A stretch of 64,000 nucleotides of DNA from a virus, in the IMG/VR virus record IMGVR_UViG_3300020175_001039, positions 30,556 to 94,555 of that record; one strand, written 5' to 3'. A model generated the notes under the pieces. The model was not told where the DNA came from and made no database searches. It saw only the letters and a program-made list of their open reading frames with translations. Below are positions 15,011-23,249 of the stretch, one piece after another. Positions within the stretch are counted from its first letter, which is position 1. Each line of letters starts with the position of its first letter. A program made the translations under genes and the position numbers.

Positions 15011-15689
15011 TCCATTTCCCCAAATCTTGTGGTGTGTTAATTTCTATACCATTAAACTCAACTGGGAACACACTCATGCTCCAACCGCTTTTTAACCAAC
15101 GCAGCTGTTCTAGTTTTTCAATTCTTTCTTCACGTGTACTTACAAGTGTATCATATAGTGCTAATGCTTCACGTTTATATCCATATACACCTAAATGTTG
15201 GTCTCCGTATCCCGACATTCCTCTCCCCATCCACAACACTTTATCACCTGCACGTACAAGTTTAACTGTGTTTGGGTCATCTAGTCTTTCATCTTTAATT
15301 GGAGTACACACTGTTGCTAATGGATAATGCTTTAATCCAAAGATACATTTGTCAATCATTTCCAGTGTCACGTCAGGCATATCACCTTGTACATTAATGA
15401 ATTGATCGTAGTGTCCTAAGTACTTAGTAAACATGTCATTCGCTACTGCGCCAGCACATCTAGCAGTTCCGTTTTCGTATTCTTGTTCTTGATCTATCCA
15501 ACACGCCCTTGCGCCAAACTGTTCAAAAATACGCATATCGTCTGTAAGTACATATGTCGGTAGCCCTGTTGCTTTACATGCATTGTAGACACGCTTAATC
15601 ATAGGAATACCATCTAGCATTGCCAGTGGCTTGCCGAGAAAGCGAGTGCTGTTATACCTTGCTGGTATAAGAATAGCTGATGATGTCAC
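14997..15689 (-). CDS. kdsB: CMP-Kdo synthetase (KdsB-like)
   Basis: A 230-residue cytidylyltransferase. N-terminal IPARYNSTRFLGKPLAMLDG holds the nucleotide-binding residues, followed by VLTDDMRI, ENGTARCAGA and INVQGDMPDV, all typical of KdsB. It activates Kdo with CTP. The start is GTG at 15689 with a strong GAGGAG site before it; no suitable ATG exists. It overlaps kdsA by 38 bases. A close relative acting on another 8- or 9-carbon ulosonic acid cannot be excluded. Confidence 0.9.
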   Translation of the reverse strand: MTSSAILIPARYNSTRFLGKPLAMLDGIPMIKRVYNACKATGLPTYVLTDDMRIFEQFGARACWIDQEQEYENGTARCAGAVANDMFTKYLGHYDQFINVQGDMPDVTLEMIDKCIFGLKHYPLATVCTPIKDERLDDPNTVKLVRAGDKVLWMGRGMSGYGDQHLGVYGYKREALALYDTLVSTREERIEKLEQLRWLKSGWSMSVFPVEFNGIEINTPQDLGKWNDSR

Positions 15690-16455
15690 GTACTATCTCC
15701 TCAAAGTCTTTTAAGTGTAACATGTTGGGTCCATCACTGGGTGCGTTGTCTGGATCTGCATGTACTTCTAAGAAGAAGTTACTGACGCCCATAGCAGAAG
15801 CAGCCCTAGTAAGACCTGGAACATAATTGCGATTACCCCCACTACTAGAACCCTGTCCTCCTGGCGACTGGACTGAGTGAGTGGCATCGAACACAATATT
15901 ACTAAAATTGTCAAGCATATAGTTGATGCCAGTAAAATCATTAACCAAAGTATTATATCCAAAACTGGTACCTCTTTCTGTAATCCACACTTCTTTTGCA
16001 CCTTGTGTTTTACTAAGGATACCTTTTACATCCCATGGTGCAAGAAACTGTCCTTTCTTGATGTTGACAATCTTGCCTGTTTTGCAAGCTGCCTTAATCA
16101 AATCTGTTTGTCTGCATAAGAATGCTGGTATCTGTAATACATCAACGCATTCCTCCCAACCTACGATAATCTCACCAATCTGGCTAACACTATGTACATC
16201 TGTTACTGTAGATACTCCATACGTTTCTTTCAGTGTACGAAAATCCATCATGGTGTTTTCTAGTCCAACCCCACGTTTACTATCTGCACTTGTACGATTT
16301 GCTTTGTCGTAACTTGCTTTAAAATAATAATCGATACCATACTTGTCGCACACACGTTTACACTCACGTGCAATCTCTGCACTTTGTGCTAGACCTTCAT
16401 GCTGACAAGGTCCTGCAATAATTCTCATGACAGGTAATTCTATAATTTTATTCAT
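15652..16455 (-). CDS. kdsA: 3-deoxy-8-phosphooctulonate synthase (KdsA)
   Basis: A 267-residue KdsA with GPCQHEG, KASYDKANRTS, TDVHSVSQIG, QIPAFLCRQTDL, VNIKKGQFLAPWD, FDATHSVQSPGG and EVHADPDNAPSDGPN, covering nearly all active-site segments. It condenses arabinose 5-phosphate with phosphoenolpyruvate to Kdo 8-phosphate. With kdsB it could supply CMP-Kdo for host lipopolysaccharide or a phage-directed surface glycan. KdsC and KdsD are not in the window, so the host would supply these steps. Confidence 0.95.
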   Translation of the reverse strand: MNKIIELPVMRIIAGPCQHEGLAQSAEIARECKRVCDKYGIDYYFKASYDKANRTSADSKRGVGLENTMMDFRTLKETYGVSTVTDVHSVSQIGEIIVGWEECVDVLQIPAFLCRQTDLIKAACKTGKIVNIKKGQFLAPWDVKGILSKTQGAKEVWITERGTSFGYNTLVNDFTGINYMLDNFSNIVFDATHSVQSPGGQGSSSGGNRNYVPGLTRAASAMGVSNFFLEVHADPDNAPSDGPNMLHLKDFEEIVRDIISYSYTSKV

Positions 16456-16457
16456 TT

Positions 16458-16928
16458 CTAATCCCAGAGATTTTCAAAATAAGTCCCGAACAAACGGAAA
16501 CCATTGCTCATGCGATCTTGGTGGGCTTTTGCACCTTCACTATCCCATTTGTTATAGTCGTAATCTTCCATCCAATCGTCACGACACTTTTGTTCGAACG
16601 CCCAGATCATTTCATCCATGATCCAGTCCCAACGTTCAAAGAACTTAGGGTCAGAATCACCGTTTTTGCCGTATGCGTCCAGTTGCTTTTTAGTAGCACG
16701 TAGTTCTCGTGGAACATCTTTCATGTCTACCATAGGAGCACCATGCTTTGTAGCTCTTAGCTGTACAAGCATAGGCAATATGATAGGTGCAAGAGTATGA
16801 TCCATACTCCAAGTATCATAGTCGTGAATCTTTATACTCGTTCGTTGCTGTTGACTATAACCAAACCAGCGGTACAACCAGTTGTGATAGAACCTATGTT
16901 TAGGATAATCGCTGATATAAACTTTCAT
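16458..16928 (-). CDS. hypothetical protein, 156 aa
   Basis: The ATG at 16928 overlaps the upstream TGA (TGATGA). The protein is rich in Trp, Asp and Tyr: WLYRWFGYSQ, then SMDHTLAPIILPMLVQLRA, RWDWIMDEMIWAFEQKCRDDW. The pattern of aromatic, acidic helices recalls conserved T4-like phage proteins of unknown function. No catalytic motif. It sits directly before kdsA in the same transcript. Confidence 0.75.
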   Translation of the reverse strand: MKVYISDYPKHRFYHNWLYRWFGYSQQQRTSIKIHDYDTWSMDHTLAPIILPMLVQLRATKHGAPMVDMKDVPRELRATKKQLDAYGKNGDSDPKFFERWDWIMDEMIWAFEQKCRDDWMEDYDYNKWDSEGAKAHQDRMSNGFRLFGTYFENLWD

Positions 16929-17239
16929 CACGATCCCTCATAGCTAATAGTGCGACCAGTGTCTTCATAAATCATTGACCAACCACATCCATATGCAGGG
17001 ACAATTTCTACAAACTGCGGCATCTGATTATCATCTTTAGGTCCATGACCACCAGACAAGAAATATGCACCACTCATTTCTGGTGTTGCGTGTTTAAAAC
17101 GATTACGCTCACGTGCATAGATTTCAAGACCTTTGCGCAGTTTTTCGTTCTCTGCTTCCAGTTCAACAATCTTAGCCTCAGCCTCAAGCCACGCATCGAG
17201 CACCTTCGGGGTCTCCGCCTCTGCCTGCTCATCACTCAT
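16928..17239 (-). CDS. coiled-coil hypothetical protein, 103 aa
   Basis: Starts with ATG at 17239 after AGGAGAAG. Residues about 15-45 (EAEAKIVELEAENEKLRKGL) form an acidic coiled coil; the C-terminal half is loop- and strand-rich with glycine (YFLSGGHGPKDD). No family recognised. Confidence 0.65.
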   Translation of the reverse strand: MSDEQAEAETPKVLDAWLEAEAKIVELEAENEKLRKGLEIYARERNRFKHATPEMSGAYFLSGGHGPKDDNQMPQFVEIVPAYGCGWSMIYEDTGRTISYEGS

Positions 17240-17257
17240 CTTTCTTCTCCTTTAACA

Positions 17258-17470
17258 TTAATCCACCAAAGTGTTCTTAAGTTCTTTCAGAACCTGCTCT
17301 AGTTTCTCTACATCTGCGTTACGACAAGAAGAGATTCGATTAGGACGAAAGACCCTACCTTCATTTGTCTCTTCGGTTTTGTCAAGAAGTTCAAACAGCT
17401 CTTTAATGAGAGTCTTCGTTTTTTCCAGATCCATCAATAGACCTTCTTCGTATAATTCCCGATCATTCAC
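17258..17470 (-). CDS. helical hypothetical protein, 70 aa, GTG start
   Basis: The start is GTG at 17470, with AAAGGA seven bases before; the first internal ATG (17434) lacks such a site. The product is a charged helical protein (MDLEKTKTLIKELFELLDK, then DVEKLEQVLKELKNTL). It opens the KdsA/KdsB transcript behind the promoter at 17537-17565. Function unknown. Confidence 0.6.
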   Translation of the reverse strand: MNDRELYEEGLLMDLEKTKTLIKELFELLDKTEETNEGRVFRPNRISSCRNADVEKLEQVLKELKNTLVD

Positions 17471-17506
17471 CGTCTTGTCCTTTAAGTTCTGTTGACATCT
17501 TGTTGC

Positions 17507-17523
17507 CCTCTTTGTTAACTTCT
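17507..17523 (-). promoter_or_regulatory. conserved leader element (copy 3 of 4)
   Basis: Minus-strand AGAAGTTAACAAAGAGG, nearly identical to the element at 21266-21282 and similar to 387-403. A short reading frame (17463-17498, 11 codons) follows it. Confidence 0.55.
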
Positions 17524-17536
17524 TCTAGTACGTTCC

Positions 17537-17565
17537 AGCTTAATGTATCTAGAAAGAAATGTCAA
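17537..17565 (-). promoter_or_regulatory. promoter with weak -10, Kdo unit
   Basis: Minus-strand TTGACA (17560-17565), 17 bp spacer, TAAGCT (17537-17542). The spacer start TTTCTTTCTAGAT closely matches the promoter at 410-437. Confidence 0.55.
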
Positions 17566-17581
17566 CGGTTAATTTTATATC

Positions 17582-18037
17582 TTACTTAAAAGCCTTGCCA
17601 AATCCCTCAACATATAAATGATCATATTGCTCGAACCTGTATATATTAAAATCTCCAAACATACCATACATTGTAGCACCTTTGTCCAATTTGTCAAATT
17701 CTATTAACATGTTTTTATATTGTTCTGAATTTTTATTATCATTATACGGCACGGGGTATAATTTCCCCATCACAGTATATCGTGGATTATTTAATCGTGT
17801 ACCATGCTTTTCTACAGAAGCAAAATAGATACTAACACGTTTACTTATGTCCTGAATATTTCTAGTATGCTCGCTTAAATCACTTAGTAGCAAATAAATC
17901 TCACCATTTACTACTGCAGGCATTACCTTGGATACATGTGGAAATCGTTCACCAGTAGTTGCCAATGCTGCTTGTTGGAAATTTTCCATCAAATCATTAA
18001 TCTTAAACTGTGTCTCTGTATCAATTTCGTGGTACAT
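17582..18037 (-). CDS. pyridoxamine 5'-phosphate oxidase-like FMN-binding protein, 151 aa
   Basis: The ATG at 18037 overlaps the tk stop (TAATG) with GGGAAGG before it. The sequence AALATTGERFPHVSKVMPAV, IYLLLSDLSEHTRNIQDISKRVSIYFA matches the split-barrel flavin fold of the PNPOx / HugZ heme-utilisation group, where SxLxxHTRN is typical. Such proteins bind FMN or heme. Its role in a phage is unknown; a link to heme or flavin recycling is possible. Confidence 0.7.
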   Translation of the reverse strand: MYHEIDTETQFKINDLMENFQQAALATTGERFPHVSKVMPAVVNGEIYLLLSDLSEHTRNIQDISKRVSIYFASVEKHGTRLNNPRYTVMGKLYPVPYNDNKNSEQYKNMLIEFDKLDKGATMYGMFGDFNIYRFEQYDHLYVEGFGKAFK

Positions 18038-18603
18038 TATTTGCCTTCCCAATGCGCATGGCAACGTGGCTCATATTTGTCTGCGCCGCCGACATTTACT
18101 CGACCGCCGCCAGTACTTAATCGCTGTGTTTTACTGGCGCTCTGGCCGCATACATTACAAAATGCTGTGATCTTTTCAATATCATCTGCCAGCGCCAACA
18201 TGCGGGCAGTTGTGTCAAACGGTACACCGCGGCTGTCCTGGTCCAGTCCCGCACATACAAAGTTAACGCCTTCGCGGAGGCCTTCCTCCACAAACCACAG
18301 TGTTTCTTTTGGATCAAAAAACTGAACTTCATCAATAAAAATAGTATGAAAGTTATAAGGCTTGATTGTATAATTGTCTTTTACAAGTTCTAAATCAATC
18401 ACGGAAACTGCCTCATGTTTTAGTTGGTTATGTGTTACGATACTGTTGGGATCATATCTATCATCAATTACTGGCTTTAGTACTAAGACTTTGTTGCCGC
18501 CGTGTTCAAGAAAAAGTAGACGCTTTAACAGCGCACTACTCTTTCCTGCAAACATTGGACCAGCTATAACTTCTAACTGTCCTCTTTTGTATGTTGAACT
18601 CAT
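18037..18603 (-). CDS. tk: thymidine kinase, type II
   Basis: A 188-residue type II thymidine kinase: P-loop GPMFAGKSSALLKRLL (15-30), Walker-B type FIDEVQFF (about 89-96), lasso-loop region and a zinc ribbon CNVCGQSASKTQR...CHAHW. It phosphorylates thymidine for dTTP supply, working with the ThyA and DHFR encoded at 55-56 kb. It follows the S8 protease gene with a TAATG overlap. Confidence 0.95.
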   Translation of the reverse strand: MSSTYKRGQLEVIAGPMFAGKSSALLKRLLFLEHGGNKVLVLKPVIDDRYDPNSIVTHNQLKHEAVSVIDLELVKDNYTIKPYNFHTIFIDEVQFFDPKETLWFVEEGLREGVNFVCAGLDQDSRGVPFDTTARMLALADDIEKITAFCNVCGQSASKTQRLSTGGGRVNVGGADKYEPRCHAHWEGK

Positions 18604-21257
18604 TAAAATTGTACCTTAAAGTTTACACCAATCGACCCTGATGTATTTCCTGAAATGCTACCTGCATTGTCTGTGAAGCTAGCATATGTACCAACACCTG
18701 CATTGTCGTTAAATGCATAATCGTAACCAAATCCAACAGTAAGCTCACGTGATGCATTTTCAAGGCTGGATGACATGTTCATAGTCTCAATGTCTCCGGT
18801 TGCGCTAACGCCGCTAGCAACTTCAAAATTTCCGTTACCATTTGCAATTGCTACTGGAAGAGCTGCACTAAGACTAAACATTCCTTTGCCTACCATTTGG
18901 CGGACACCAACAGTTGCACTATTGCTAACCAAAGTGTCTGCTGACTTCATCATTGCACTACTATTTACATCCAGTGTTGTTAAACCAATTGTTGCGTTGC
19001 CATAAAAGGTAGTGTTACCTTGTGAAAATTCTGCTTCGTAACCAGCATATACTGTTGTGGCACCATCAACATCAATCATCATGTTATCAGCAACGTTGCC
19101 TAGAAATGTTTCATTTTCACTCATTACTCCTACTTGAACACCGTCAAAATTTACTTCAACGCCATTTGCCATTTCACCAAAACTAACATTTACATTTTCC
19201 ATCGGCACAGTAACATTTGTCATTGCGCTATAGCTTGTCAACGACGCGGCGCCTGCGTTCATGTTGTTGCCGTCAATATAGAAGTCACGATCATAATCAT
19301 CAACCACCATCATATTGCCCAGTGCGCTGATACTGGCACCTGCAATGTTCATAGTACCAACACTAGCAACACTTGTTGATGACCCATCAATACGTCCAGT
19401 TGTTGGAATTCCAATTACGCCCTGTGGGCTAGTTGCTTCAGCCAAATCCAACAATCCCTGACCATGTACATTTTCATTGTAATTAAAAATTTCGTCAGTG
19501 CTTGCTGTATCCAACAATAGGTTAGTCAAGTTAGCACCTGTCATATGCGGCCACATCTGGTGTATTACTGCCACTGCACCTGATACTGTGGGAGCTGCCA
19601 TTGAGGTACCGCTGAGAGTACGATACTCTCCGTTGTTATCTGCACTCATCACATACTGTCCTGGCGCCATAATATAACGATCACTAATACGCTTATCATT
19701 ATTACAAGTAGATGTAGCTTCATTAAAATCGTAGCACACGGTGCCTGCTGCATTTGAACTGGATGCCAGAGCGTTTGAGCGTAGGTCATAGTTACCAACC
19801 ACCAACACACGTTCGCCAACTTCATCATCCAATGCAATCTTTGTAGGCTGTCCTGCGAAATCCAAACCTTGGTTGCCTGCAGATAGTACCATTACCAACT
19901 CATTGCCTTTCATCGCAGTTACAGTATCACCATAGTACGCCGGGCTTGAATACATGTTAGCATATCCATTATTGTCATATGAAACACCATTACGTCCACG
20001 AGTATCGTTGGAACGGAAGACGCCGTCGGCAATTTCTGTCATGCTGTTCTTGTAAGTGGCGTCTACATTGTAGTTTGCACTGATGTTAACAACATCCGCA
20101 CCGTTGTCTACTGCCCATTCAATAGCCTCGTCAACTACAGTAAAGTCAAAGAACCCACTGTTGTATGCTGTCTTAGCAATCAGCAGGTCTGCATCATAAG
20201 CGACACCAGTTGATCCATTACCGTCTAAATTACCAGCTGCAATACCTGCAACGTGTGTACCATGTGAGTTACGATTTTCGTCTTGCACAGTTGCATAACC
20301 AGCTGAACATTCACGTGTAAAGCATTTTGTGCCGGCAATGCTGTCCTCAAACTCAACATGATCTAGGTCGATACCAGAGTCTAAAATAGCAATAGTAGAG
20401 CCTTTGCCTGTCCAACCACGTGCCCATGCTTCTGGAGCGCCAATTGCTGGCAAGTTACCAGCATATGGTTGCATAGCAGTATTAATATAGTCAGGATTAA
20501 TTCTGGCATTCATATTAAGAACTGCTGATTGATATGCTTCACTTGCAGAATAGTCGACATCATCACGTGCCATATATTCTTCAACAGTTAGAACTTGTGA
20601 TACTGTGTTATTTACTGGAGTATCTTCTACTACCACCGCAGTCTGACGAATCAGTTCACGTGTTACTTTTGTTTCTGTTTCATCCACTGTGTCATTTGAC
20701 GTAACTTTAACTTGGTTGCTTGTTTGGCGATCGCCATCACTGTATACCTTGACTGTTGTAGTCACAGTGTAAAGTATTGTGTTTACTGGAGTTGTTAATA
20801 CTTTTGTGTTTACTGCATATTCATTAATGAACTCAGCAGTTGTTTCAATCTCAACAGTATCTACATCACTAGTTACCGCCGTGGGGCGGCGGCGCACTAT
20901 TGAACGATCTTCAGTAGTAACAATGGTATCAATTAATGTAGTTTTTGGAGCTGCGTTTGCGTCCAGTAAGCTCTTGAATTTTGCAATTTCAGATACTTGG
21001 AACGTATACCGACGTTTCATATTATCATACCAACTATGCCCAGCAAACTGAGAATATTTGTTAATGAAATTTGAATATGCTTTGTTGCTGCGCTCAAGAT
21101 TGCGGATCATACTATTAGCAAAATTAATCTGCTGTGCTGGTTTCCACTTTTGTGCCATATTGTAATAGCTTTTAAATTCTGAAGCAGTTGCAGTAAGCGG
21201 GATGGCACTCAGGGCTAACGCACTAACTGTAGCAATAAGAGTTTTTTTGATATCCAT
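18603..21257 (-). CDS. secreted S8 subtilisin-like protease with C-terminal beta-barrel-like region
   Basis: A signal peptide (1-26) ends in LTATASEF. Residues 27-270 look like a propeptide with Val/Thr-rich repeats. The S8 catalytic triad is visible: D293 in AILDSGIDLDH, H332 in SHGTHVAGIAAG, and S552 in SGTSMAAPTVSG. The last 280 residues alternate Gly/aromatic strands and end in NFKVQF with a terminal Phe, as in outer-membrane autotransporter barrels. At 884 residues it fits the autotransporter subtilase range. A cell-surface protease is unusual in a phage. It has its own strong promoter and shares a transcript with tk. Confidence 0.85.
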   Translation of the reverse strand: MDIKKTLIATVSALALSAIPLTATASEFKSYYNMAQKWKPAQQINFANSMIRNLERSNKAYSNFINKYSQFAGHSWYDNMKRRYTFQVSEIAKFKSLLDANAAPKTTLIDTIVTTEDRSIVRRRPTAVTSDVDTVEIETTAEFINEYAVNTKVLTTPVNTILYTVTTTVKVYSDGDRQTSNQVKVTSNDTVDETETKVTRELIRQTAVVVEDTPVNNTVSQVLTVEEYMARDDVDYSASEAYQSAVLNMNARINPDYINTAMQPYAGNLPAIGAPEAWARGWTGKGSTIAILDSGIDLDHVEFEDSIAGTKCFTRECSAGYATVQDENRNSHGTHVAGIAAGNLDGNGSTGVAYDADLLIAKTAYNSGFFDFTVVDEAIEWAVDNGADVVNISANYNVDATYKNSMTEIADGVFRSNDTRGRNGVSYDNNGYANMYSSPAYYGDTVTAMKGNELVMVLSAGNQGLDFAGQPTKIALDDEVGERVLVVGNYDLRSNALASSSNAAGTVCYDFNEATSTCNNDKRISDRYIMAPGQYVMSADNNGEYRTLSGTSMAAPTVSGAVAVIHQMWPHMTGANLTNLLLDTASTDEIFNYNENVHGQGLLDLAEATSPQGVIGIPTTGRIDGSSTSVASVGTMNIAGASISALGNMMVVDDYDRDFYIDGNNMNAGAASLTSYSAMTNVTVPMENVNVSFGEMANGVEVNFDGVQVGVMSENETFLGNVADNMMIDVDGATTVYAGYEAEFSQGNTTFYGNATIGLTTLDVNSSAMMKSADTLVSNSATVGVRQMVGKGMFSLSAALPVAIANGNGNFEVASGVSATGDIETMNMSSSLENASRELTVGFGYDYAFNDNAGVGTYASFTDNAGSISGNTSGSIGVNFKVQF

Positions 21258-21265
21258 TATGTTGT

Positions 21266-21282
21266 CCTCTTTGTTAACTTAC
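21266..21282 (-). promoter_or_regulatory. conserved leader element (copy 4 of 4)
   Basis: Minus-strand GTAAGTTAACAAAGAGG between the -10 box and the S8 start, the best copy of the element also found at 387, 2977 and 17507. Confidence 0.6.
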
Positions 21283-21288
21283 TCATAT

Positions 21289-21317
21289 AATATAGCAGTA
21301 AGACATCTTGATGTCAA
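21289..21317 (-). promoter_or_regulatory. strong sigma70-like promoter with operator-like repeat
   Basis: Minus-strand TTGACA (21312-21317), 17 bp spacer, TATATT (21289-21294). The -35/spacer region holds GACATC-AA-GATGTC, an inverted repeat that could be an operator. The spacer shares the TCTTACTG end of the promoter at 3003-3031. Confidence 0.85.
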
Positions 21318-21318
21318 G

Positions 21319-21348
21319 AAAAAAGCGAACAATAAAATCGTTCGCTTT
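21319..21348 (-). terminator. intrinsic terminator (AAGCGAAC stem)
   Basis: Minus-strand AAGCGAAC, a 9-base loop and GTTCGCTT form an 8 bp stem before a T run. It ends the 24135-21368 transcript immediately before the S8 promoter. The stem matches that at 1950-1974. Confidence 0.85.
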
Positions 21349-21367
21349 CAATGGGTTGTAATTTTTA

Positions 21368-21769
21368 TCACTGTAAATCTAATTGTTCTTGCACAGTTAA
21401 AATAAAATTTCCCATAGCAACCACACATGCTATATTATTTTCTGGCTGTAACAGCACAACTGCATATGAAAATGTTTGTGGGTGTCTTACAATAACAATC
21501 GAGCTAAATGGATCTCCTGGAATATAATCAGGAGTTTTTCGACCACCTGCCCACAATACTAAACCCTGTGCATCCAGCATTTCACGAACGTATGTTGATG
21601 TTCCGCACATCATTGTTCTGGGCACAGCCACGAGTGGAGTTTCATCAGGCGTGGGCTCGGTTGTTTCTGGTACTATAGGATTTAATGGCTGTATTGGCAT
21701 CGTTTGAGAAAATGCGGATGAAGCAGTAAACGTTAAAAGTACCAATAGATAAAGTTTTAAGTTTTTCAA
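21368..21769 (-). CDS. small exported protein, about 133 aa, TTG start likely
   Basis: From a TTG at 21769 with AAGGA before it the N-terminus reads MKNLKLYLLVLLTFTASSAF, a clean signal peptide cut near AFS-QT. An ATG at 21793 would add eight residues. After a Pro/Thr/Glu linker comes a domain with MMCGTSTYVREMLDAQGLV, then SIVIVRHPQTFSYAVVLL. The protein is probably periplasmic or a lipid-free surface protein; no family recognised. It lies last before the terminator. Confidence 0.65.
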   Translation of the reverse strand: MKNLKLYLLVLLTFTASSAFSQTMPIQPLNPIVPETTEPTPDETPLVAVPRTMMCGTSTYVREMLDAQGLVLWAGGRKTPDYIPGDPFSSIVIVRHPQTFSYAVVLLQPENNIACVVAMGNFILTVQEQLDLQ

Positions 21770-21779
21770 AATATATTCC

Positions 21780-22349
21780 TTACAGATTTTCATAAAATTC
21801 CCAACCAGATGACTTAGTGCGGGTGTCAATATCATCGCTATCTATAGCTTGTCCGTCATATTCTATACTATCAATTACCACATCACCATCAATGTTAGTT
21901 GCAGAAAATACCAGTTTGTCCGGATCAAATTTATCTGTTTCAATTTCCGCAGTGAAAAAGTTTCCTTTTTCAGTCTGCCATATTTTAATATAATATCCAG
22001 CTTCCTGCTCTTCTGGATCAATGATTGAAGTACTCTTAATTGCTGGCTCATCACATTCCCATATTTCTTGGTCATCTTCATCCAGTACAATTACTACACA
22101 CTTTTCTGAAAAGGCACCGTAAGAATGTTCAATATCATCATTCTCATACCAATTTCCTAGAAATCGTGGATCAGATTCGTCAGTAACTTCATTGCCTTCT
22201 TCAGCTTCGTATGGATCCCAGAACAAATGGTTAGCTAGTCCACTATCATCTTCATCTTTAATACTCCAGTAATCATAGGCTTGTTTGGTGATTGCGCCAA
22301 GTACCATCTCTGTACCCCAACCATTAATTTGTATAGTATATGTTGCCAT
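21780..22349 (-). CDS. acidic hypothetical protein, 189 aa
   Basis: Very acidic throughout, beginning MATYTIQINGWGTEMVLGAI. The centre has FWDPYEAEEGNEVTDESDP, then GYYIKIWQTEKGNFFTAEIE. It looks like a compact phage protein of unknown function, with features seen in T4-like cyanophage hypotheticals. No catalytic motif. Confidence 0.7.
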   Translation of the reverse strand: MATYTIQINGWGTEMVLGAITKQAYDYWSIKDEDDSGLANHLFWDPYEAEEGNEVTDESDPRFLGNWYENDDIEHSYGAFSEKCVVIVLDEDDQEIWECDEPAIKSTSIIDPEEQEAGYYIKIWQTEKGNFFTAEIETDKFDPDKLVFSATNIDGDVVIDSIEYDGQAIDSDDIDTRTKSSGWEFYENL

Positions 22350-22351
22350 GG

Positions 22352-22687
22352 TTACTTTCCACCCAGCTTGTTCAGAAATCTTTTTTGTTCAACCCTCTTT
22401 TCAAGATCATATTCAACATTGAAATCTTTCTTTATTACCATGTCAGCAATAATTTCACTAAGAGCTTCGATTTGCATTTTTTGTTCTTTAAGGGTTTCAA
22501 GTAATTTAATAGTTTCACAATCTTGATTAATTGTAATTTCTCCATTAAATGTCACGTCGTTTGAAAAAGTATCTGTCAAAGTTATAGTATCGCACTCATG
22601 ACCAGTAACGCTGATTACACTGTGGGTAGCGTCAAAAATTAAATCGTCTATTTCATCTATGTCAATGCTGAGTTTAGAAGTTTCCAT
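22352..22687 (-). CDS. hypothetical protein, 111 aa
   Basis: The ATG at 22687 overlaps the phosphoribosyltransferase end by 14 bases. The first half is strand-rich with Thr/Asp, the second half is a helix (LLETLKEQKMQIEALSEIIADM) with a basic tail. It may be a small structural or oligomerising protein. No family recognised. Confidence 0.65.
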   Translation of the reverse strand: METSKLSIDIDEIDDLIFDATHSVISVTGHECDTITLTDTFSNDVTFNGEITINQDCETIKLLETLKEQKMQIEALSEIIADMVIKKDFNVEYDLEKRVEQKRFLNKLGGK

Positions 22688-23249
22688 AATCTCTCTCACC
22701 TTCCCAAGGGAATACTACCCAAACATCACGTTCGCTTTTGTCCAGTTCCATTGCAGTGTAATCGACATCACCAAACGCACTGCCCACATTATCCATTAAT
22801 GTTGCAAATTTAACATTGTTGCCCCACACTGAGTCCCAAGCATTATCCTCGTTAGGGAAACAACTAGATCTCCAATCATCTTTAATCCATTGCATTGTTT
22901 TGCCGCTGTCATTAATATCATCAAAAATTAATATATTTTTACGAAGTTTAATATCCCAACGAGCGCCAGTGATGCCAGTTTTTTCTGTATCGTTATATCC
23001 AAATGCCTCTTCGCTCATCCAGCAATTGCTTTCAGGACCATTTAGTCCCTCATTATCTCGAAAACGTACATCTAATGTGTGCATTGGAATGCCTGTTAGA
23101 TTTGACATAATTACTGAAGGAACCAATCCTCCACGTGTAAGTCCAACAATATAATCTGGTCGCCAATTATCGGCATACATCAAATTGTTAATTGTATGAA
23201 TCATATGTTCTACATCTTTCCAGGTGTAGTGAACTTTATCAATGGCCAT
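22674..23249 (-). CDS. phosphoribosyltransferase-like protein, 191 aa
   Basis: The PRPP-binding motif ILIFDDINDSGKT (106-118) and the pyrophosphate-loop segment VGLTRGGLVPSVIMSN (35-50) define a type I phosphoribosyltransferase. It resembles the xanthine/hypoxanthine group, with an inserted region after residue 65. It probably salvages purine bases, or acts on a modified base. It is in the FolE transcript, so a link to guanine-derived metabolism is possible but not shown. Confidence 0.8.
   Translation of the reverse strand: MAIDKVHYTWKDVEHMIHTINNLMYADNWRPDYIVGLTRGGLVPSVIMSNLTGIPMHTLDVRFRDNEGLNGPESNCWMSEEAFGYNDTEKTGITGARWDIKLRKNILIFDDINDSGKTMQWIKDDWRSSCFPNEDNAWDSVWGNNVKFATLMDNVGSAFGDVDYTAMELDKSERDVWVVFPWEGERDYGNF

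Noticed and set aside
17463-17498. 11-codon leader ORF in the Kdo unit
   Set aside because: It has an ATG and a site before it but is too short to judge; may be a coupling leader for the GTG-start gene, no further support.
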